NCBI GenBank assembly: GCA_016187945.1
Contig: JACPIT010000005.1
Span: 744,001 to 808,000, forward strand
Direction: 5' to 3'
Length of the DNA stretch: 64,000 nt
Source: Opitutia bacterium
GTDB lineage: Bacteria; Verrucomicrobiota; Verrucomicrobiia; Opitutales; Opitutaceae
The notes below the pieces were generated by a model. The model searched no databases. It saw nothing but the letters and a program-made list of their open reading frames with translations, and was not told where the DNA came from. This document shows, piece by piece, positions 7,779 to 16,289 of the stretch; positions within the stretch are counted from its first letter, which is position 1, and the number at the start of each line of letters is the position of its first letter. Position numbers and translations under genes: made by a program.

Positions 7779-8934
7779 CGAGGACCTCAGGCGTCTCTAC
7801 GAAAAGGGATACGCCATTGGTTTCGACACGAACAACTGCCTGATCGTGCGGGACGTGTTCTACCTCGACGGCACCCTCGCTCTGCGGCGAGGGGCGATTG
7901 TCGCCAAACTCGTATTCGTGGATAAAGAAGCCGTCCGTCAGGATGACCACCAGGTCTACTTTGCCGGTGAAATGCCACACGGTCTGGATGGGAAACCGAT
8001 CCCGAACTTCGGTGGCGGACCATGTCAGGTCCACCTGTCGGCAGAGAACACCGATGTTGTTGTCCAACGATCGTTTTCAAACAAGCCGAAGAAAACGGGC
8101 GCTTACGCAAATTTCTTCGAGAAGATAGAAAGTTACGTGGATCAGATCGCCGGGCCCGCGATGGCCAAGTTTGGCCGCGATGCCTCGCCCCTGACCCACA
8201 AGGCAAATACCGGACTGCCGCCGGACCCTATTTTCAAGTTTCCCGATACCCTGTCTTCGCGCGCCGGCATCTCGGATCTAAGGGAGATTTTCAAAGATGA
8301 GGTCGTCGCCATCATCGGTGTTGGCGGCACAGGTGCCTATCTTCTGGACCTGCTGGTAAAGACCCCGGTCAAGGAGATCAGGTTCTTCGACCTGGACGAC
8401 TTTCACGTTCACAATGCCTATCGGTCCCCTGGCAGGCTGGAAGAGCATGAACTTGGTAAGCCCAAAACCGAAGTCTATCTGCGTCGTTACGAGGGATTCA
8501 GGCATGGCCTCACGGCCCGGCAACTCCATGTCGGCTCCGATTCCGCCGCAGAACTGGCCGGGGTCACCTTTGCGTTCGTCTCGGTGGACAAGGGGTCGTC
8601 GCGCTCGGCGATTTTCGATGTTTTGATCGCTGGGAAAATCCCATTCATCGACGTGGGCATGGGCCTTAAACGGAAAGGCGATCCGCTCAGCGGCATGCTG
8701 AGAGTGACATACTACCCGGTAGACCGGGCTGAGGAAGTCCGCGCGAAAGGGTATGCTGAGATGTCTGACCCGGCTGATAATCTCTACCGCACGAATATCC
8801 AGATAGGTGAATTGAATGCCCTGAACGCCTGCCTCGCTGTGGTAAAATACAAGGAAGTCCGCGGCTTTTACGGTAACAACGAGCCGATGGACAACTACCT
8901 CTTCGATGTTTCCGACATGAAGATCGCCTCATGA
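7753..8934 (+). CDS. E1-like ThiF-family adenylyltransferase with N-terminal DUF6791-like domain
   Basis: The 393-aa protein has an N-terminal ~165-residue domain resembling DUF6791, then a Rossmann ThiF/E1 domain. E1 hallmarks seen are IIGVGGTG at 187-194, an FDLDDF acidic segment at 212-217, NAYRSPGR with the Arg finger region at 221-228, and SVDKGSSR at 277-284. It should adenylate the C-terminus of the adjacent ubiquitin-like protein. Only three cysteines exist (29, 91, 360); none is an obvious E1 thioester site, so the transfer cysteine is uncertain. The likely start is a GTG inside the ubiquitin-like gene, and the stop overlaps the next gene (ATGA). Confidence 0.88.
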   Translation: MFQKLVSRNEDLRRLYEKGYAIGFDTNNCLIVRDVFYLDGTLALRRGAIVAKLVFVDKEAVRQDDHQVYFAGEMPHGLDGKPIPNFGGGPCQVHLSAENTDVVVQRSFSNKPKKTGAYANFFEKIESYVDQIAGPAMAKFGRDASPLTHKANTGLPPDPIFKFPDTLSSRAGISDLREIFKDEVVAIIGVGGTGAYLLDLLVKTPVKEIRFFDLDDFHVHNAYRSPGRLEEHELGKPKTEVYLRRYEGFRHGLTARQLHVGSDSAAELAGVTFAFVSVDKGSSRSAIFDVLIAGKIPFIDVGMGLKRKGDPLSGMLRVTYYPVDRAEEVRAKGYAEMSDPADNLYRTNIQIGELNALNACLAVVKYKEVRGFYGNNEPMDNYLFDVSDMKIAS

Positions 8935-9323
8935 AGTTTCGCCTGCAACGAGTCGAGTTCATGCCCAAGGAGATGCAGCCAGGCATACTCTACTACGCTG
9001 AGGAGTATGGAGCCGCGGCGCACCTGTGCGCCTGTGGCTGTGGTTCGAAAATCCGAACCCCAATTGACGACGCAGAGTGGTCACTTGAGGAAGGCTCCGG
9101 AGGGCCGTCACTTTACCCGTCCGTGGGCAATTGGCAGAAGCCCTGTCGCTCACACTACTTTATCAGAAACGGGGCGATCATATGGTGCGGCCAGTGGACG
9201 GAGGAGGAGGTCAAAATGGGCCGGCGTCTTGAGCATCAGCGACGCGTCGCTCATTTGGATAGCAAATCTCCACGGAAGAAGCGCCGTCGCTTCTGGGATT
9301 GGATGCGCAGTCTTTTCGACTGA
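8931..9323 (+). CDS. DUF6527-family Cys/His-rich protein
   Basis: The 130-aa protein carries H31-x-C-x-C-x-C37 in the segment AAAHLCACGCG and a second cluster PCRSHY at 71-76, with C86 further on. This strongly suggests a bound zinc ion. The EYG near the first cluster and PSVGNW before the second fit the DUF6527 family that accompanies bacterial ubiquitin-like genes. The tail (residues ~97-130) is very basic, ending RKKRRRFWDWMRSLFD. Its ATG overlaps the E1 stop, so it is co-translated. A role in processing or transferring the ubiquitin-like protein is inference only. Confidence 0.8.
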   Translation: MKFRLQRVEFMPKEMQPGILYYAEEYGAAAHLCACGCGSKIRTPIDDAEWSLEEGSGGPSLYPSVGNWQKPCRSHYFIRNGAIIWCGQWTEEEVKMGRRLEHQRRVAHLDSKSPRKKRRRFWDWMRSLFD

Positions 9324-9536
9324 GCGCAATGGGCGGCCGAGCATATCAGTCCAGAGGACGCTGCGTCCACCGGCGCGAAAGTCATGCCCTACTCTTGCAG
9401 CCGGCAGATAACATTTTGCGCAGCCCTGGCTAAGCTCTTGCCGTCAGCCTTGCCTCCCGTCAAACCTACCTCGGGCCACCGCACGCCGACGTCTTTCGGC
9501 GTATTGCATGTCGCACATGCCCCCGAAAGGATCCCA

Positions 9537-10802
9537 ATGAGCGAACCGACCATAATTTGCCCGAAGTGTCAGAACGAGATTAAGCTGAACGAGTCTCTGG
9601 CCGGCCCTCTCATCGCGTCCACCAGGCGTGAATACGAGGCGCGCCTCGTTCAGAAAGACACGGACATCGCCAGTCGGCAGAAGGCATTGCAAGAGCGCGA
9701 GGACGCGCTCTCCAAAGCGAAGGAGTCCCTCGATAGTCAGGTCGCTGAGAAGTTGAAACTCGAGCGCGCCAAGATTGCCGCCGAAGAATCGAAGAAGGCG
9801 AAACTCGCGCTCTCCACCGACCTTGAACAAAAGGCCAAAGAAATCACCGATCTTCAGGAAGTGCTCAAAGCCCGCGAAGGGAAGCTGGCCGAGGCGCAAA
9901 AAGCGCAGGTCGATTTGATCAAGAAGCAGCGCGAATTGGACGACGCCAAACGAGAACTCGACCTCACCGTCGAAAAACGAATTCAGGAAGGGCTCACCGT
10001 AACACGCCAGCAGGCGAGGAAAGAGGCCGAGGATGAGTTGAAACTCAAGGTCGCCGAGAAGGAGCAAACCATCACCTCGATGCAAAAACAGATCGAGGAT
10101 TTGAAACGCCGGGCGGAACAGGGTTCACAGCAAATCCAAGGCGAGGTTCAGGAGCTTGAACTGGAGGCCCTGTTACGGGCCAAATTTCCCCGCGACACCA
10201 TCGACCCCGTGCCGAAGGGAGAGTTTGGCGGCGATGCAATGCAGCGCGTGGTCGGTCCTCTTGGCCAGGTATGCGGCACGATTCTTTGGGAGTCCAAACG
10301 CACCAAGAATTGGAGTGACAGTTGGCTGGCCAAACTTCGCGATGACCAGCGCACCGCCAAGGCTGAGATCGCCGTGCTGATCAGCCAGGTGCTGCCGAAG
10401 GGCGTCGAGAATTTCGATTTGGTCGATGGCGTGTGGGTGGCGCACCCCCGCGTGGCGATTCCCGTCGGCACCATGCTGCGCCAGTCGTTGGTGGAGTTGG
10501 CAACTGCCCGCCAGGCATCCGAGGGCCAGCAGACCAAGATGGAAATCCTCTATTCCTACCTGACCGGCCCACGTTTTCGCCAGCGGGTGCAGGCCATCGT
10601 TGAGGCGTTTTCCAACATGAAGGAAGACCTCGACAAGGAACGGAAGGTCATCACGAAGCAGTGGGCCAAGCGGGACGAGCAGATTGAACGCGTCATGCAG
10701 GCCACTGTTGGGATGTATGGCGACATGCAGGGTATTGCGGGCAAGACGCTACAAGAAATCGATGGGCTAGAGATTAAGACCCTTGAAGCGCCCGAACAAT
10801 AA
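9537..10802 (+). CDS. DUF2130 family coiled-coil protein, possible nuclease fold
   Basis: I place the start at ATG 9537, preceded by AAAGG, because from here the protein begins SEPTIICPKCQNEI, a small CxxC element typical of this family; an in-frame ATG at 9384 would add unlike sequence. The 421-aa protein has a long charged coiled coil (about residues 25-205). A globular domain follows with GEFGGDAMQRVV and ILWESKRTKNWSDSW. The Glu-x-Lys in WESKR with the upstream Asp suggests a PD-(D/E)XK-like fold, similar in layout to RmuC. It is 11 nt upstream of the OLD gene and likely co-transcribed with it. Confidence 0.8.
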   Translation: MSEPTIICPKCQNEIKLNESLAGPLIASTRREYEARLVQKDTDIASRQKALQEREDALSKAKESLDSQVAEKLKLERAKIAAEESKKAKLALSTDLEQKAKEITDLQEVLKAREGKLAEAQKAQVDLIKKQRELDDAKRELDLTVEKRIQEGLTVTRQQARKEAEDELKLKVAEKEQTITSMQKQIEDLKRRAEQGSQQIQGEVQELELEALLRAKFPRDTIDPVPKGEFGGDAMQRVVGPLGQVCGTILWESKRTKNWSDSWLAKLRDDQRTAKAEIAVLISQVLPKGVENFDLVDGVWVAHPRVAIPVGTMLRQSLVELATARQASEGQQTKMEILYSYLTGPRFRQRVQAIVEAFSNMKEDLDKERKVITKQWAKRDEQIERVMQATVGMYGDMQGIAGKTLQEIDGLEIKTLEAPEQ

Positions 10803-10813
10803 CAACTCCCTTT

Positions 10814-12625
10814 ATGGCCAAGAAAGCAAAAGCTGCCCCCGCACCCGTAGCCGACGCATCGACGGTTCCCGTGAAGCGGCCTCGGGTGCATAAGCTGACT
10901 ATTCGCAATTTTCGGGCTATCGGAAAGGAGCCGGTGACAGTCGAATTGGACGATATTGTCGTTCTAGTTGGCCCCAACAACTCCGGCAAGAGTTCGATTC
11001 TTCGAGCATATCAGGTCGTGATGCTACACGGGTCAAAGGACGGCGAGTTGACGCAAGAAGACTTTCCCGATGGCACTATCGATGCCAGTAACCCAGTTGA
11101 GATTGAACTGGAGACAGTCGTCTATGACGAAAAGGCGCCCGGCGAGAAATGGATACGAAAAGACCCAACTACAGGGGAGATGTTTGTGCGAGAAAAGTGG
11201 ACTTGGGTTGCGCCAGGAAAACCGAAAAGAGTCGGCTGGGAAGTTGGCGAACCAGGCAACTGGCACGCATCGGAGGTGCCTTGGGGGGCACCAGGAGTCG
11301 CTCAGCCAGCTCGTCCAGAACCACATCGGATCGAAGCATTCGATTCTCCGCAGACTCAAACCGCAGCCGTCGTCACCCTTCTTAAAGATGTGCTGAACCA
11401 GCGGATCAAAGAAATGCAGGAAACTCCACCTCCCGCAGACGGAACGACAGTAGAGTCAACCGACTACCAAAAGCTCCTCACATCGGTTTCTGAATTTCAA
11501 AAGAAAGTTGTTGTCGCAGCCAACGAGCAAATAGCGAAGATCGAGACGGAAATGAACACCCTTATCGACCAGGTGTTCCCAGGTCAGGCAGTTCGTTTTG
11601 ATGCACGCCCCGAGGACAACATCGACGATTGCCTGACGTTCTTTCGAGACACTCCTCAACTGCTGATGGGGCCAAAGAACGGCTATCAACCGCCCGTTGA
11701 AAAACAGGGCAGCGGCGCTCGACGCACGTTACTTTGGGCGGCGCTCCGGCTCGTAAAAGAACAAGCTCGAGCGAAGAAAGACGCGACTTCAACACGACCA
11801 CACATCTTGTTGATCGATGAGCCGGAATTGTGCCTGCATCCGAATGCTGTCAGGGAAGCCTGCCGTGTTCTATACGATCTTCCAAAGACTGGAAACTGGC
11901 AGGTAATGGTCACCACCCATTCGCCCGTTTTTATCGACCTTTGGCGCGACAATACATCGATAGTTCGTGTCGAACGACAGCCAAACGGTTCAGCCAGTGG
12001 AACCACGATCTACCGCCCAAAAAGGGCTGCTCTTGATGACGATGACAAGGAGTGCCTCAAGCTTCTCAACCTATGCGACTCCTATGTCGCTGAATTCTTT
12101 TTTGGCGGACGAACTGTTTTGGTAGAGGGCGACACTGAGCACACGGCGTTCACCTACGTGATGCAGCAGGAGCCGGAGCGCTTCAAAGACATCCATGTGG
12201 TCCGTGCACGAGGCAAGGCCACTATAGTTTCATTGTGCAAGGTGCTAAATCAATTTGGAGCCCCATACAGCGTCTTGCACGATAGCGACACCCCAACAGC
12301 ATTCCGAAAGGGGACCGTGATCACGAATCCAGCATGGACGCAAAATCAACGGATATACGACCAAGTTAAGAACTTGGTTGCCACTCGTAAAATCCGACTC
12401 GTTGCTTCCCTCGTAAGTTTTGAGCCTGCGTATTTTGGCACCGATGCTTCAAGCGAGAAGCCAGCCAATGCGTGGACGACACTTAAGGAAAACAAGGATG
12501 CCCACGTAAGGATCGCGACTCTACTGGAGGCTCTAGTAGATTTCACCAAGCCCTTGCCTCAGGGAGCCGTGGAATGGTCTGATCTTGCGGCACTCGAAAA
12601 CCAGTTGCCGAAAAATCCAGCATGA
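10814..12625 (+). CDS. OLD-family ATP-dependent endonuclease (AAA ATPase + Toprim)
   Basis: The 603-aa protein has an SMC/RecF-like ATPase with Walker A GPNNSGKSS at 53-61, Walker B LIDEPELCLHP near 332, and TTHSP near 365. A C-terminal Toprim domain is marked by VEGDTE near 436 and LHDSDTP near 489. This is the class of overcoming-lysogenisation-defect nucleases that includes the GajA-type defence ATPases. No UvrD-like GajB partner follows. Instead the stop codon overlaps the ATG of a methyltransferase stump. Base composition is lower in GC than in flanking chromosomal genes, consistent with transfer. Confidence 0.88.
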   Translation: MAKKAKAAPAPVADASTVPVKRPRVHKLTIRNFRAIGKEPVTVELDDIVVLVGPNNSGKSSILRAYQVVMLHGSKDGELTQEDFPDGTIDASNPVEIELETVVYDEKAPGEKWIRKDPTTGEMFVREKWTWVAPGKPKRVGWEVGEPGNWHASEVPWGAPGVAQPARPEPHRIEAFDSPQTQTAAVVTLLKDVLNQRIKEMQETPPPADGTTVESTDYQKLLTSVSEFQKKVVVAANEQIAKIETEMNTLIDQVFPGQAVRFDARPEDNIDDCLTFFRDTPQLLMGPKNGYQPPVEKQGSGARRTLLWAALRLVKEQARAKKDATSTRPHILLIDEPELCLHPNAVREACRVLYDLPKTGNWQVMVTTHSPVFIDLWRDNTSIVRVERQPNGSASGTTIYRPKRAALDDDDKECLKLLNLCDSYVAEFFFGGRTVLVEGDTEHTAFTYVMQQEPERFKDIHVVRARGKATIVSLCKVLNQFGAPYSVLHDSDTPTAFRKGTVITNPAWTQNQRIYDQVKNLVATRKIRLVASLVSFEPAYFGTDASSEKPANAWTTLKENKDAHVRIATLLEALVDFTKPLPQGAVEWSDLAALENQLPKNPA

Positions 12626-12744
12626 CGAAGAAGCAGAAACTAGAACTGACATGGATCGGCAAGGAGCACCGACCGAAACCGGAGCTGCGCATTCTTTTGC
12701 CGGATGATTCCAAGTCGTATCATGCCAAACATCACGCTACGTAA
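12622..12744 (+). pseudogene. Truncated N-terminus of a type III-like DNA methyltransferase (mod remnant)
   Basis: An ATG overlapping the OLD stop (ATGA) opens a 40-codon frame reading TKKQKLELTWIGKEH and later SKSYHAKH. This is the characteristic beginning of large site-specific adenine methyltransferases of type III-like systems, as I recall the family. The frame stops at 12742-12744, and none of the usual downstream motifs (DPPY, FxGxG) follow in any frame. The gene was therefore cut after about 38 residues, probably by deletion or recombination with the neighbouring HD-Hsp90 module. Its restriction partner is also absent. Confidence 0.7.
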
Positions 12745-12821
12745 AGCGTGGTGCTCGATAGACGGGAGCAGTGAATACCTGGCGAACCACTTGCGTGCCG
12801 TGATCCCGGTCGCGACTTGGC

Positions 12822-15467
12822 CTATACGCCAACCCCAGCAGCAGGAGGATCTGGTTCTTCTAGATAGCGCGAAATATCTACGGGACGAACGTAGATTCTG
12901 ACGTAGCGCACGATTTCTGTGCCGTGAACTTCGCCCACGGTTCGTTTGTCTTCGTCATATTCGGGCAAAGAGCCCCAAGCGCGTTCAAGTGTGCGGTGAA
13001 AAACTTCTTCGCACGTTTTGAGGTGATTGGCAGAGAATAAGCCAGGGAGGCATTCCGGCCAAGATTGATCTCCCAATTTAAGAATCGTTGGGCTCCGATT
13101 CGGGAGGAAAATCAATTTTTTAGAGACGGAAAGGTCAGCACTGAAGTCTTTGGGGCGAACGTCGTCATCATCATCGTAGTCCAATTCCTTTCCCATATAA
13201 ACTTCGACTTCGACGAGACCGCGCAAAAGCGCCTCAAGCGCATCGCTTGTCAGGAATTCGCCGTCTTGGATTGCGACAGGGAGTTCAGGCGCAGTTCCTC
13301 CTAACAACATTACAATCTCCGCGGCATTGAGTTTTTGCTCACCCGAAATCTTAGCGGCCGAGATGAGCTTGGCCTGATTTGTCGCCCATTCACGAAGAAC
13401 CTCCGGCGGCACGGTCGGTTGTGCAGAATCTCGCGCAACCGTGCGCGGCTCCCCACTTAGGACGCCAACAATATGTTGGATTTTCGCCGCTAGAAACCCG
13501 CCAACCGTAATCACACCCTCAGCGGTATAATAAGTCGAAGATGTAGGGCAGATACATGCCCGGCCGTGACTCCGGCCGGTCACAGGATCTTTGAGTTCTC
13601 GAAGGTTCGCGATCATGAACGCCACGCCACGTTCGATCAAATCATTCCGGTCCCCGGCGGTTCTACTCAATAGGGTCTTAGGCTCTTCACTGAGCCAATC
13701 GTTAGCCGCAATAGCGATTTCACTAGAACCGTCTTGAACCACATGCACCGTAACGTCCACGGCAGGAGAATGCCTCGCAACCAACATGCGTAAGCTGATC
13801 AAGTTTTTTGCGGTTCCCGTTGAACCGCGATAGAGCAGTCCCGTTGGTTCGTCCGGAGGAGTTCGCAGCCGCACTGAAACACGTGTTCCGGGGTTTCCCA
13901 GCGCTTCTTCCAGCACTGGCTCCCTTAAAATCGGTCGCATTCGGAGACCTTTTCTAAAATCCAGCGTGTGCGTATCCGAGGCGGCCGCATCGTGCCGGCG
14001 GCTTGTGACTGTAACCTCGTCTCCGAGCATGAACACGGAGAAAAACCCAATTCCAAACCTGCCAGTCGGTTTCAGCCCCTTCGATTGAAGTCCTGGAAAT
14101 TCACGGCGCATCGCCGCACTTCCCCAGAATGACTTGCCAAAATCAAGCAACGCTCCAGTCAGCACACTCGACGACATGCCGATCCCATCGTCCTCAATGT
14201 CTATCCATGCGGCACCGTGCTTGTCCTTGCGAATTTGGACGACAATTTTGCCAGCGGTAGGCTCGAGGTTCGCGAGCAAGCGCCTCGCACGGATTGCGTC
14301 CGCAGCGTTTTGAATTAGCTCTCTTAGCGGAACTGCTGGGTCTGCTCCATATAGCCTCTCACCGCCGAGCAGTTTCACTAACGCAGGGACATCCGAAACG
14401 CGAAGTTCTGTATCAACAGGTTTCCATCGCCTAGTCGTAATTAGGGTCGCTACCGCTTCGGGCGATTTAGCGTTCTTTACTGCCGTCGCTGCGAACGATG
14501 CCATGTCACTCGCGTCGAGTAAGGAGTGGACCGATCGCAATTCATCGTCAATTAGCGCAAGCATGTCGTAGCACAGCCACCAAGCTCCGGCCTCTTCGAT
14601 GTCGAATGGACTTCCTGTATAAACAAGGAAGGTTTTATCAATGGAAGGTTTGCCGAGATGGGTCTGAAAAGCCCAATGCGTGGCCGAAGCGCCCTCGGGT
14701 TGAATAAGAGCGCGCAAAAATCGTGGTGCGCGCCGGTGGTCAACGTGCGCGGCGTCGGCTACGCGAAGCAGGCAGGCGAGTTTGAGGGGACTAACGTGCC
14801 AGTCCGCTGGAACGCCTGGGCCGGCGTTCACCCTTTGCGGAAGATTTCGCAGTTCTGATGTCGGCCACCAGTGGCTTGCCGCGATTTGGCCAATAATATG
14901 ACCATAAGCGTTTCGAAGGTCGCTGTCTTGTATCAGGCTTTCCCGCGTCCCGTCCGGTGACGGCCATTCGACAAACGGTAATTCACCAGCACGTCGGGCA
15001 TGGAAATCCCGCAGGACATCAGCCAACGCGGCACGTGAAATTTCGAGAGAAGCTGAATCTATATGCTCGGGTGTTATTTCTTTTCCCGTGGCACGGAGAT
15101 GATTTGCGACCGCATCCCGCCACTCCGGGGTTGCTTTGATCTCAGCCAGCCCTCCGGGATAGGCCGCGAGGGACATCGCAGAATCATGCAGCAAAACGGC
15201 GGCACCAAAAACGAAGCCTTCAGCCGGGTTAAGTGGATATGTCGGTCCCGCGATTAGGCTCGCCGTTTCCCAAAGGGCATCGAGATGGGTCACATCATGC
15301 ACCGTGAGACCCGGTATGTCTTGCGGAATAAGGGAAACCAGGTGGTTTGCACGCGAGCGCATGTCGAGAAGGCGGTCCCGCAACCTGTTCCGTGCATCCG
15401 CATCGCGGGTGAACGCCATGTCGCTAAGGCTATTCTGCCAAAGACTAGTGTTTTCGAATGCCTGCAT
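12822..15467 (-). CDS. HD domain-Hsp90-like (GHKL) ATPase fusion, conflict-system type
   Basis: The 881-aa protein begins with an HD-type domain: VHDVTHLD at 56-63, LLHDSAMS at 92-99 and RVADAAHVD at 235-243. A GHKL/Hsp90 ATPase follows with ELIQNAADA (N387), DDGIGM at 426-431 and GRFGIGFFS at 469-477. The ~350 C-terminal residues are unassigned and include an acidic DYDDDDD run. HD proteins joined to Hsp90-like ATPases are described as predicted bacterial conflict-system components. The gene is divergent from the DUF932 region and convergent with the OLD/mod remnant. Biological activity is unknown; nucleotide or nucleic-acid cleavage by the HD part is only a possibility. Confidence 0.8.
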   Translation of the reverse strand: MQAFENTSLWQNSLSDMAFTRDADARNRLRDRLLDMRSRANHLVSLIPQDIPGLTVHDVTHLDALWETASLIAGPTYPLNPAEGFVFGAAVLLHDSAMSLAAYPGGLAEIKATPEWRDAVANHLRATGKEITPEHIDSASLEISRAALADVLRDFHARRAGELPFVEWPSPDGTRESLIQDSDLRNAYGHIIGQIAASHWWPTSELRNLPQRVNAGPGVPADWHVSPLKLACLLRVADAAHVDHRRAPRFLRALIQPEGASATHWAFQTHLGKPSIDKTFLVYTGSPFDIEEAGAWWLCYDMLALIDDELRSVHSLLDASDMASFAATAVKNAKSPEAVATLITTRRWKPVDTELRVSDVPALVKLLGGERLYGADPAVPLRELIQNAADAIRARRLLANLEPTAGKIVVQIRKDKHGAAWIDIEDDGIGMSSSVLTGALLDFGKSFWGSAAMRREFPGLQSKGLKPTGRFGIGFFSVFMLGDEVTVTSRRHDAAASDTHTLDFRKGLRMRPILREPVLEEALGNPGTRVSVRLRTPPDEPTGLLYRGSTGTAKNLISLRMLVARHSPAVDVTVHVVQDGSSEIAIAANDWLSEEPKTLLSRTAGDRNDLIERGVAFMIANLRELKDPVTGRSHGRACICPTSSTYYTAEGVITVGGFLAAKIQHIVGVLSGEPRTVARDSAQPTVPPEVLREWATNQAKLISAAKISGEQKLNAAEIVMLLGGTAPELPVAIQDGEFLTSDALEALLRGLVEVEVYMGKELDYDDDDDVRPKDFSADLSVSKKLIFLPNRSPTILKLGDQSWPECLPGLFSANHLKTCEEVFHRTLERAWGSLPEYDEDKRTVGEVHGTEIVRYVRIYVRPVDISRYLEEPDPPAAGVGV

Positions 15468-16289
15468 GGCTTCGTGCGAATATTGCAGACGCGGCCACTA
15501 CTTCAAGCCGACAAAGCCAAGAGGGAAGTTGGTTTGCTTACGAGACTTGGAACATGCGGTCGTCCAGCGGAATCGCATCCCTTGCTTCCGGGGAAATGCC
15601 TTTCCCCGCGGTCGAGTCTGCGGCTCGCCCTCCCCATTCTAGCGGGGACACCCCGCAACGCCCCGACGCCGGCCAAGGCCGGCCTAGTTAGCGCGAGCGG
15701 AACCGGACACCGCTCCGGTGTTCCGCTCCGACTGCGGCTCCGGCCACTCGTTGCGGGCGGAGACGGCTTGGCTCCGCGCTCACGGCCGCCTCTGGCGATT
15801 CGTCGTCCGAGCACGACCATTCGCCAGGATCGCTCCCGGTCGCAGGCTCTCCGGTTGCGACACCGGCGGCCTTGCCGCGCTCCCGCCGGCGCCGACTCCT
15901 TCCTCCACTCCCGGCCTGTCGCCTTCGCTCCGCTCCCACACCTGCGCCCCGTCCGGTCCCGCTCGACCCCAAGGGTGACGCTCAGACGCCGCTGGGCTGC
16001 CGATGCTCGCTCTCGTTGCACCGCTCGCGCATCCGTAGTTAGCGAAGCCTGTCCCCTGTGGGCTGCCTGATTGTAGCACCTGCGCCGGCTGGCGGTCGGC
16101 GGCGCGAGCGCCTTCGCCCGTCCGCGCCTCAAGGTATTGCTCGCTGCGCTGCGCTCCACCTTGCGCGACGGTGCTGATCGTCGGCATCCCTCCGGGGCGG
16201 CCGATTTTCGGTTCGGCTCGGGTTGGGGTCCGCGTGGCGCGGCCCGCCACGATGCGCCCTCGTTGGGGCGCTTCAGAACAAGGAAAGTT
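15468..16289. other. 822-nt GC-rich region without a convincing gene
   Basis: Several overlapping open frames exist on both strands, but they are Arg/Ala/Pro-rich and lack codon structure or family motifs, so I treat them as artefacts of high GC. Imperfect inverted repeats occur near 15,700-15,720. The last bases carry a good ribosome-binding site (AAGGAAAG) for the DUF932 gene. A similarly composed leader precedes the JAB gene near 26,760-26,960, which suggests long structured leaders for this element's housekeeping genes. Confidence 0.5.

Noticed and set aside
5915-9323. BREX or CBASS locus suggested by the BrxR/CapW-like regulator
   Set aside because: No PglX/PglZ/BrxC genes and no cGAS-like nucleotidyltransferase are present; the neighbours are a type ISP enzyme and an E1-like system.
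10814-12625. OLD gene as Gabija GajA
   Set aside because: No UvrD-like GajB gene follows; the next frame is a methyltransferase stump.
12704-12901. 65-codon plus-strand frame following the methyltransferase stump
   Set aside because: It does not resemble methyltransferase sequence and overlaps the end of the HD-Hsp90 gene on the other strand.
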